Shown here: positions 56,877 to 64,000 of the stretch, in pieces
Numbering within the stretch: the first letter of the stretch is position 1
How the letters are laid out: each line of letters starts with the position of its first letter
Assembly (NCBI GenBank): GCA_944389615.1
Contig: CALXNA010000001.1
Location: 1 to 64,000, forward strand
Direction of reading: 5' to 3'
DNA from: an uncultured Anaerobiospirillum sp.
GTDB lineage: Bacteria > Pseudomonadota > Gammaproteobacteria > Enterobacterales > Succinivibrionaceae
DNA: 64,000 bases
Notes under the pieces: model-generated
The model's database searches: none
Told to the model about the DNA's origin: nothing
What the model saw: the letters and a program-made list of their open reading frames with translations, nothing else
Translations under genes and position numbers: made by a program

Positions 56877-59800
56877 TCAATGGGGCGTGCCGCGCCCGGC
56901 CAAGGTCACAAGGTAGCAATAACCCTTAGTCCGGGCCGTCGGACACCAGTAAGGCTCATATAGGTGAACCCTCAATTGCTGGGCTACAGCGTTACGCACA
57001 CTAGGGTTGTGCAAGTCAGGCATGGTCGGCATAGACGTATTATGCTGCATCGAAGCTTGCTGCGTCCAAGCCTCTTGGATTTGTCTGATGTCGGAGTTGA
57101 TGGTGTCTTGGTAGGTCCATACCAAGATATCGCTGATAAAAAGGCCTTCTAGGCACATGACGTTGTTATCTCGCATCTGGCGCTTAAGTGCACTGTTAGA
57201 CGAGAGCATGCCAATGGTGTAGGCGTTATGTTTGATCAGACAAGCCGAGCCACGCCGCACAATCAACACGGGATCATTGCGCTGTACGCACTGCGCGATA
57301 TAGTTGTCGCAGCCCATCTGATCTTGGTTGGCGTTGAAGGAGATGACGTAGTTGTCGATGCTATCGTCCTTTTCGCTCCAGAGGCTGAGCTCTTCTGGTG
57401 CAACATATCTGCGTTTGAGCGCTAAGGCCATTTCACGATCGCCGTAGTAAGCACACAGGAACTTGCGGGCTCGTGTGTAGGCGACGTAATACAGCCGCCT
57501 TTCTTCTTCGATATCAGCTTGCTCGTCGGCGGTTAAAGGCAGGTTCTGGGCGACCCACTGCGCCTGCGCATAATCGGCACATCTGTTACGATCAAAACGT
57601 TCTTGCTGGTTGGTAGAGCGAATGTAGTTATGGTTGATCAGCGGAAGATTGCAGGTGCTTGGTGGAATGAGCACCATGTCATACTCTAGGCCCTTGACCT
57701 TGTGCATGGTCGTCAGGGTTAGGCTGATGTTTTGGTGGTGGGTGGTGTCCATGTGATAGCGCCACATGCTGTTATAGAGCTTGTAGCATTGTCCACCATC
57801 GTCGCGGGCGAGAAGCTCTAGGAAGTACTCATTAAGATCTGCCCAAGTGTAGACCTGCTCCGAGGTCATGGTCGAGCTAAAGCTCAGAGCTAGGCAATAA
57901 GCCATATCGAGCTTGACTTGATCCCAGTTAGGATAGAGCCTCATCAAGCTTTGGGTTAAGAGCTTAAGCGCGCGCTGCGGCTCCTTGTCGGCAATTGGCA
58001 TGATGGACTGGTACAGCGCAGGAAGATTGAGCTCTTGTGCGTTGATCTGGAGCAGCTGTGTAGGCAGTTCGGCATCATCAGTGGGCGGAGCTTGTAGTAA
58101 GGTGTCGCTGAGGTTGAGCTGCTGATCTCCCATCTCTTGGATGAAATGAGCGATGGCATAAAACTCACGCTCGCGCCAGAGCTCTGTATTGCTTGATCCT
58201 TGGATGTGCAGCTCAACTTGTCTGAGGGCCTCTTGCGGCATGGCGCGTATTTGCTCTAAGGCGCGGTAAACCTCGTTATTAGTTCTAAAGAAGAGCGCGA
58301 TACTCTTGACTTTGCTGTAATGGCAGCGTAGCAGAGTTTCGTCCTCACTGAGCTTTTTGCCTGCCGACTGGCTCGCTTCCTTGACCTCGGTTGCGGCGTC
58401 AGACGCAGAGTCTTCAGGCGTAACATCATCGCTCTCGGGGCCGCTCTCAGTTTGATCGGAGGCCAGCATTTTGGCTTGTAAAGACTTGGCTGCAATTAGT
58501 TTGTTGACATAGTGTTCAATGGCTTCGCGATCGGTTAAGCTGAGGCGAAGGGCAATCTCCTGCTCCTTTTGCTCAGCTTGAGCATTACGTTCTTTGACAA
58601 AACTGAGAATCCCCGTTAATTGCTTGTCCCAGCGCCGTACCGGCATTTGCAGATAGTGTGCAGCCTGCTCGCTGGCGGCCACGATGGTGCTATATGATTT
58701 GCGATCAGCAGGGGCATAGTCACACAAGAGCGGAGCGCTGTACGACAAGTACTGCTCATTGCAAGCAAATTGCTTGGCGCGTTGGAGAATCTTCGGGAAG
58801 GAGCGGTAGTTGAGCTTCAGCGATAAGGTTACTGGATTAAAGAGCGCGTTAAGTTGGCTGTAGTATGGCGCAGGGCCCAAGCACGCGGCATATTGCTCGG
58901 CGGTGATACGGCCGTCAGTCAGCAGAGCTTGCTGCTCTGGATCGTGCAACATGTTGTCGATACGGCTAAAACCGTAGATGCTCTGATTGATATCTCCAAT
59001 CGTGAAGATAGTGAGCAAAGGGTATTGCTGGTGGAGAAAGTTGAGCAGCTCTAATCTAGCATGAGTGATGTCTTGAAATTCATCAATCATGATATAGCGC
59101 AGGGCGGCGAAGTGTTTGGTGAACAGCTCCGGCGTTTCACGTAGCCGCGCAATGAAGGTATATTCCCACTCTTCGGTGGCGATGTCTTTGAGTTTAGCTC
59201 CTAGACAGAGCCTAGCTAGGCTGTGGAAGGTAAAGATTGGCACCTTGCGGCCCACCTTGCGTAGGCCTAAGTTGGTAAATATTTGGTCAATGCGAGTCTT
59301 AAGCTCTACGACCACCGCGCGATTGTAGGCTAAGACCAGCATCGATTCAGGCTGAACATGTTCGCGGTACACCATGCGGACGCAGCGCAAAGCTAAGACG
59401 TGGGTTTTGCCCGAGCCTGGGCCTGCCATGACGTTGAGGCTCTGGTTGAGCGGGCTTTGATAAACTTGCCATTGATCTGAATTGGAGCGGAGCTTGTCTT
59501 CTTCAAGCTCTAAACGTGAGGCGCGCAGCTCGTTGAGAAGATCACTATCTTCACCTGCGTAGGCAATGATATGCTTGATGTAGTCTTCGTTATCGGAAAT
59601 TTTGAAGAATTCTGCGATAAAGCGCCGACGCTGGTTATCAGGCAATTCTTGGCAGTAGGTCTGCATGATGCCAAGGCGCGTGCGCTTGAATTGAGTCAGC
59701 GTCTCGAACTGCTTGCGCCGCTGATAAAACGTTGAGCTTGGCTCGATACCGGCTTCGAGAGGCTGTTCAACGCTTTCTTGCGTCAATGTGAGCTCAAAGC

Positions 59801-62800
59801 CATATAAGACGAGTGGCGTATGGACGATCAAGCCCAGCGTTTTTAAGAAGGAGAGCAGATTAGTGACGTAGTTGTAGGTATCAAGCTTGGACGCTAGCTC
59901 TTGGTAGAGCCGCGGAGCATCGCGACGTGAATGATAGAGTTCGTAGTTGTCAAGTACCGCTTGGCATGACTCATGGCGCAGCCCTAGGTTAAACACCAAG
60001 AGGCCCCAATCGTTTAACGATGAGCGAGCAGCTTCTGCTTGATAGGAGCTGTGAGGTGATGGGCTAGCAGCGGGCTGAGTTTGGCGTTGCTGGGAAATAC
60101 TGTCGATCGTGATCGTTGGAGCCGTTTGCTGCGGGTTATGGCTGTCTGCGTAGATCTCATTGAGCACACGCCAGCTGTCCTCGTAGAGCAGATCGAGCAT
60201 GAGGTAGAAGCTATCGCTCCAAGTCTTGACCAGACAGACAGAAGCTGACTTCTTGGTAACCTTAATATCAGGCAGTTGCCGCAGGAGTACGTTGATACCT
60301 CGCTTGACGGTTGGCAGCAAAATCTTATCGATGTAGTTATCAAGACGGTATGTTTTTTTTGTGCTGGAGTTTACACCATAAGTATAAGTAGAGAGCCAAG
60401 GGATAGCTACGTTGTTATTGGTGCCATCTTCCTGCCCTAGCTCCAACACTAGAGGTTCAAGGAGTTTTAGTACTTTATCCTTGATCCATTCGTTGCTAAT
60501 AGCAATACCATGATAATAAGGCAGAGGCCCATTTCTGGTACTAAGCTTGACGGCTTTGTTGTTAACTGGAGCCTGCGCGGAGCGCTGCTTGCTTAAGCGC
60601 TCTTGATAACGCTTTACTTCGCCGCAAAAATCTTGATAAGACTGCTCTAAGATTAAAGAGCAGACCTGCAGTGTAATGTTAAGCAGCGGTAAGCACGGCT
60701 GGTTGAACGCCGGGATAGTATGGAGCTTCTTCGAGCTTGGATCTGACAGCTTATCAAAATAATAGCTGACTTCTTTTTGCTTGTTAGTATTTTTGCCGGT
60801 GCCTAAGTAGAAAGGCAGACGGAGCTTGAGCACTCCTGCGGCCATTAACTCAATCAAGGCATTCAAGGTTGAGTTAGTACTGGTATATGGGCGAAGTAAA
60901 AACTCATTAAGCCCAAAGAGCAGCACCACTTCGTCGTCTGCTTTGACCCTGTCGTAGTCTGTGGCGTCAGGGGCGAGGCTTTGCTGGGCGAGAGTTTGGA
61001 CGTCGTACCTTTGGAGTAACTCAGTCAGCTCTTCGATGACTAAATCTTGAGTATCGATGTCATATTGCGTGCTGCGCGGAGCTGGGTCAAGCGGTGCTTG
61101 CTTGAACTTAAGGAAGGCAGAACGCTTCAGTGTCAGCAGCAGTGGGCAGGGAGCGCGGTATGTTAGTTGAATGCGCCCTAAATCCTCTAAGTAGAAGAAG
61201 AGTAAGGCGTTTGTAGTGCTGTTTTGGTCATCGCTCTGAGGCAGGGGATCGAGCACGTTGATGATAGATCTATTGAAGAGATCTTGCGGCACAACTACAG
61301 GTTGCTGGAGTGCGGCACTGAGTTCACCAAAGCGTGCAACATACGCACGCACTAAATCGTCTGCTGGTTTGATGTCTCCTTCCCAGCTTAGTAATGAAGC
61401 ATTGAGCAGCTCTTTAGAACGCTCAAAATCTTCTGAGTTATAAAGACAGACGGCAGGTAGTTGAGCGCGTTGCCCTGTTGCAGGATCTAGTGGGAAAGCA
61501 GCTTGGTACATTTCCTCGGAGCGTCCAGCACGTCCGACTTCTTGGAGATAGTCCTCAAATACGGCCGAAGGGCGCTCATGGATGATGTAGTGGATGTTGG
61601 GCAGATCCATGCCCATGCCAAAAGCTTTAGTTGCGCAGAGCACAAAGATCGGTTGGAAGTTGGCGGTGAGGTTTCGGTCATGCTCGGTAGTTGATGCTGT
61701 ACTGAGCTCTTCGCTCTCATTGAACCAGGATTCGGTTTGCTTGTTTTTGCTGAAGGCAGCGATGTTTTGAGCCGAGCTCTCTTTGAAACGGTTGAAGGTA
61801 TGCTCGCGAGCACGTACGTGCATTCCCGCATGGAAAAATCCAACGTGCTCGCTTAATTGCAGGATAGGATCATTGGGATCAATGTCGGTAACATCGCAAT
61901 AGTAATGACGGCTCGGATCAAGCTGAGGGGTGCCTGCAGCTTGATCTGAGTTGAGATTCGCATCGAGGCGCTGCTCCCACGAAGACATGGTACTAAACGA
62001 GTCTTGAGCTGATGACTCGGCCATCAAGGTTGATGTCTGCCCTTCATCCTGCTCAACTTCACCTTCTTCTGCAGCTAATAATGTTCCTTGGGAGTCAAGC
62101 TGAAATAATAAATCGGCTAAAGATATTGGCACCAAAGCAGTGTTAGGATGTTGGCTGGTGCACTGATAGAGACGGCGCAGGTAGGTCGCATAGCTTGCTA
62201 AAGCTAAGCTCAACTCTTCGGTACGCTTGCGGGTTTGGCAAAAGACTAGAACCCGGCTCTTGCTAAAGTCAACCTTGTTGTCGCGAATGAAGTCTATAAT
62301 CGCAGCAGCACGCTGAACAAGTTGATATGTTTTTTGCTCATAATAGGTGAGGTTGGGGATTTTGGGGGTAGGCGGTACGAGCTGCGTGAAGAGACCGATG
62401 TGCGGACGAATTGGATTGTAGTTAGTACCAATCTCTCCGAGCAGCTTGTAGTCTGGGCGCAGGTATTTTGTTAGATCATGGATTACCTGATCGGTCATGG
62501 TCGCCGAGCACATGATGACGCTAAAGTCGTAGGTTTGGCGTAACTTAGCAATCATCTTGGCAGCATAGATGTAGTCAGGACGGAACTCCTTGCCCCATTG
62601 CGATATGCAGTGCGCCTCATCGAAGATAAAGTACTCACCCTGATTGTTGTCTTGCGCGTAGCGATTGCAGAGCGTGCGCATAAAGTAGCGGCTGCGCAGG
62701 CGCTCCGGGGTGACATAAAGCAAGGTGATGTCGCCAGAGCTAAGGCGCTCCATGACTTGGCGGATTTCGTGATAAGGACGATCTGATGACAAATAGTCAG

Positions 62801-63998
62801 CATTTTTCAGTCCCTTATCCCGCAGGGCCAAGACTTGGTCGAGCATCAAGGCTTTGAGCGGTGTGATCACAATACTGAGGCGCCCAGAGAAATAGGAGCG
62901 ATAACAAGCTGGGCCTTGGAATAAGACCGACTTGCCTCCGCCAGTTGGCAAGGAGATCAAGCAGTCGTTTTGATGCTTGAGAATGGTCGGCAGGGCCGCA
63001 AGCTGATAAGGTCGCCATTTGTGCCCATCAATGAACATGAAGGAGATGACATTCAGCGCTTTGCTTAGTTCCAGTTTGCTGATGCGCTCGTCATCACTGG
63101 ACAGCCGCTCCAATGTTTCTGCTTCTTGGGTTGAGTCATAAAACTGCTCAATCCAGCGCTCCGGAGTATCGTTGCTATCACGAGCAGGTTCGCGGTCGCT
63201 CGCAGTTCCATTTGCGGATGGCTCGTGAACAGCCTCGATTGCCTCTTGACTTCCGTTTTGGAGGCTACCTTGGGCTTCGTCCAGAGCTTCATCAGGCTTG
63301 TTGTTTGGAGCTTGCTCTGTGAGATCTTGGTAGATGTCGTCAAGGACAGCGAGCGCAGCTCCGGTCGCTTCGCTAGTGCTGCTGAAATATGGTGCAGCCT
63401 TTTTCTCAGCAGTACGCTTTTCTGCTGGTTGGTTGTCAAATGGTATAAGGTGGCGCAGCTCAATGGTAAAGCTGGTGGCAAATAAGTCGAGCAGGTCTGG
63501 AGCTACGCCATCATTGAGTTGTGGCTCTAGGAGGTAGTAGGAGCAGGATGGGGCGACCGTACCAAGCTTGTAATAAAGCAGTACTAGCAAGCCTTGCAGG
63601 AGCATAAGGCTTTGGGCTTGCTTGGCTTGCTCATCATACATACTACGTTCTTGTAGCAATGAGGTCAGGGACTCTAGCTCTTCATCAGGAAGCTGCGCAG
63701 CAAGAGCACTCAGACCTAACTCCATTAAGGTATGGCGTACACTATAGCCCTTGTCACCAAAACCTTCGATTAGCGTGCTGAGTGTTTGGTGAGCAGACAG
63801 TTCAAGGCTATTGATGATGATGACGGAGTCAGGCTGCAGCTTGGCTAAACTTTGGTTAGCTTCGTTTGCAGCTTGATGCTCGGCTAAGTCCGAGCATAGT
63901 GATTGCGGTAGGAGTGCACTTAAGCTGATGAGGTGCACCCTCTCTGCAAGCTGCGGCCAATTATGTTGCAGGTAAGCGCGCAGCGGCGCGATATCACG
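56877..63998 (-). CDS. Giant RecQ-like SF2 plus UvrD-like SF1 helicase fusion, 5' truncated by window edge
   Basis: The frame stays open to the right edge, so the N-terminus is missing; at least 2374 codons are visible. Numbering from a GTG at 63938, a RecQ-type engine occupies about 310-800: WRPYQLAALPTILKHQND, Walker A SLPTGGGKSVLFQ (about 333), FDEAHCISQWGKEFRPDY (about 441), CSATMT, and the C-lobe with HERPSAVFEDYLQEVGRAGR. A long middle region of unclear fold follows. A UvrD-type engine runs from about 1500: VMAGPGSGKTHVLALRCV, MIDEFQDITHARLELLNFL (about 1618), GDINQSIYGFSRID, TTMHKVKGLEYDMVLIP and EERRLYYVAYTRARKF (about 2154). The last 200 residues are unassigned. Two motors of different superfamilies in one chain suggest DNA repair or defence. 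A+T content is visibly higher than in the core genes. Confidence 0.88.
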   Translation of the reverse strand, partial: RDIAPLRAYLQHNWPQLAERVHLISLSALLPQSLCSDLAEHQAANEANQSLAKLQPDSVIIINSLELSAHQTLSTLIEGFGDKGYSVRHTLMELGLSALAAQLPDEELESLTSLLQERSMYDEQAKQAQSLMLLQGLLVLLYYKLGTVAPSCSYYLLEPQLNDGVAPDLLDLFATSFTIELRHLIPFDNQPAEKRTAEKKAAPYFSSTSEATGAALAVLDDIYQDLTEQAPNNKPDEALDEAQGSLQNGSQEAIEAVHEPSANGTASDREPARDSNDTPERWIEQFYDSTQEAETLERLSSDDERISKLELSKALNVISFMFIDGHKWRPYQLAALPTILKHQNDCLISLPTGGGKSVLFQGPACYRSYFSGRLSIVITPLKALMLDQVLALRDKGLKNADYLSSDRPYHEIRQVMERLSSGDITLLYVTPERLRSRYFMRTLCNRYAQDNNQGEYFIFDEAHCISQWGKEFRPDYIYAAKMIAKLRQTYDFSVIMCSATMTDQVIHDLTKYLRPDYKLLGEIGTNYNPIRPHIGLFTQLVPPTPKIPNLTYYEQKTYQLVQRAAAIIDFIRDNKVDFSKSRVLVFCQTRKRTEELSLALASYATYLRRLYQCTSQHPNTALVPISLADLLFQLDSQGTLLAAEEGEVEQDEGQTSTLMAESSAQDSFSTMSSWEQRLDANLNSDQAAGTPQLDPSRHYYCDVTDIDPNDPILQLSEHVGFFHAGMHVRAREHTFNRFKESSAQNIAAFSKNKQTESWFNESEELSTASTTEHDRNLTANFQPIFVLCATKAFGMGMDLPNIHYIIHERPSAVFEDYLQEVGRAGRSEEMYQAAFPLDPATGQRAQLPAVCLYNSEDFERSKELLNASLLSWEGDIKPADDLVRAYVARFGELSAALQQPVVVPQDLFNRSIINVLDPLPQSDDQNSTTNALLFFYLEDLGRIQLTYRAPCPLLLTLKRSAFLKFKQAPLDPAPRSTQYDIDTQDLVIEELTELLQRYDVQTLAQQSLAPDATDYDRVKADDEVVLLFGLNEFLLRPYTSTNSTLNALIELMAAGVLKLRLPFYLGTGKNTNKQKEVSYYFDKLSDPSSKKLHTIPAFNQPCLPLLNITLQVCSLILEQSYQDFCGEVKRYQERLSKQRSAQAPVNNKAVKLSTRNGPLPYYHGIAISNEWIKDKVLKLLEPLVLELGQEDGTNNNVAIPWLSTYTYGVNSSTKKTYRLDNYIDKILLPTVKRGINVLLRQLPDIKVTKKSASVCLVKTWSDSFYLMLDLLYEDSWRVLNEIYADSHNPQQTAPTITIDSISQQRQTQPAASPSPHSSYQAEAARSSLNDWGLLVFNLGLRHESCQAVLDNYELYHSRRDAPRLYQELASKLDTYNYVTNLLSFLKTLGLIVHTPLVLYGFELTLTQESVEQPLEAGIEPSSTFYQRRKQFETLTQFKRTRLGIMQTYCQELPDNQRRRFIAEFFKISDNEDYIKHIIAYAGEDSDLLNELRASRLELEEDKLRSNSDQWQVYQSPLNQSLNVMAGPGSGKTHVLALRCVRMVYREHVQPESMLVLAYNRAVVVELKTRIDQIFTNLGLRKVGRKVPIFTFHSLARLCLGAKLKDIATEEWEYTFIARLRETPELFTKHFAALRYIMIDEFQDITHARLELLNFLHQQYPLLTIFTIGDINQSIYGFSRIDNMLHDPEQQALLTDGRITAEQYAACLGPAPYYSQLNALFNPVTLSLKLNYRSFPKILQRAKQFACNEQYLSYSAPLLCDYAPADRKSYSTIVAASEQAAHYLQMPVRRWDKQLTGILSFVKERNAQAEQKEQEIALRLSLTDREAIEHYVNKLIAAKSLQAKMLASDQTESGPESDDVTPEDSASDAATEVKEASQSAGKKLSEDETLLRCHYSKVKSIALFFRTNNEVYRALEQIRAMPQEALRQVELHIQGSSNTELWREREFYAIAHFIQEMGDQQLNLSDTLLQAPPTDDAELPTQLLQINAQELNLPALYQSIMPIADKEPQRALKLLTQSLMRLYPNWDQVKLDMAYCLALSFSSTMTSEQVYTWADLNEYFLELLARDDGGQCYKLYNSMWRYHMDTTHHQNISLTLTTMHKVKGLEYDMVLIPPSTCNLPLINHNYIRSTNQQERFDRNRCADYAQAQWVAQNLPLTADEQADIEEERRLYYVAYTRARKFLCAYYGDREMALALKRRYVAPEELSLWSEKDDSIDNYVISFNANQDQMGCDNYIAQCVQRNDPVLIVRRGSACLIKHNAYTIGMLSSNSALKRQMRDNNVMCLEGLFISDILVWTYQDTINSDIRQIQEAWTQQASMQHNTSMPTMPDLHNPSVRNAVAQQLRVHLYEPYWCPTARTKGYCYLVTLAGRGTPH

Positions 63999-64000
63999 CT

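Noticed and set aside
1..64000. tRNA or rRNA genes
   Set aside because: I read the gaps for T-loop patterns (GGTTCGAATCC-like) and acceptor pairing and found none convincing. A tRNAscan run would be decisive.

Overview
This looks like chromosomal DNA of an anaerobic or facultatively anaerobic gammaproteobacterium. A complete rnfABCDGE cluster, nth, rimO, ttcA, uspE, yhdT-panF, putP, truB and a 4.5S RNA gene all resemble gammaproteobacterial versions. The NIF-type Fe-S pair (nifU-nifS), family II pyrophosphatase and several copies of the AAA-ATPase-like/PD-(D/E)XK family suggest an anaerobic host-associated lineage such as Succinivibrionaceae. That placement is inference; there is no rRNA in the window to test it.

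Layout. 1-1.5 kb: 3' part of an AAA-ATPase-like/PD-(D/E)XK gene. 1.7-4.1 kb: DnaT-like protein and a D-2-hydroxyacid dehydrogenase. 4.2-9.5 kb: a metal-resistance block made of a small HMA metallochaperone, a Zn/Cd P1B-ATPase and a copper P1B-ATPase whose 3' end contains a CopZ-like domain with its own Shine-Dalgarno and ATG; two sets of paired palindromes lie in front of these genes. 9.5-19.7 kb: MATE exporter, nifU-nifS, an aminotransferase-like gene lacking the PLP lysine followed by aroA and a GNAT gene, putP and a small membrane protein. 19.7-25.6 kb: a degenerate AAA-like protein, 4.5S RNA (ffs), truB, and a membrane diguanylate cyclase. 25.6-27.1 kb: a mostly gene-free stretch with one small HTH regulator. 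27.2-30.8 kb: orphan flgE and an OFA-type MFS transporter. 31-37.7 kb: rnfABCDGE, with a repeat-rich extension on RnfE. 38.2-43 kb: nth, two duplicated cupins, rimO and ppaC. 43.2-53.9 kb: a DotH/IcmK-like protein with a lytic transglycosylase, uspE, a Sel1-repeat protein, ttcA, a PcrA/UvrD helicase with a large insertion, and yhdT-panF. 53.9-64 kb: a visibly more A+T-rich accessory segment with a decayed and an intact AAA-ATPase-like/PD-(D/E)XK gene in tandem and a giant helicase joining a RecQ-like SF2 engine to a UvrD-like SF1 engine. It runs off the right edge.

How the genes work together. The first block exports Zn/Cd and Cu, with small HMA proteins to carry the ions. Rnf couples electron transfer between NADH and ferredoxin to ion transport, and nifU-nifS can supply its Fe-S clusters. 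The right-hand segment pairs a predicted nuclease family with a double-motor helicase and looks like a defence or genome-maintenance island. Recurrent themes are Ala/Pro/Glu-rich insertions in otherwise conserved proteins and short tandem duplications that reiterate stop codons just after genes. All product calls are from reading motifs; no database search was run.
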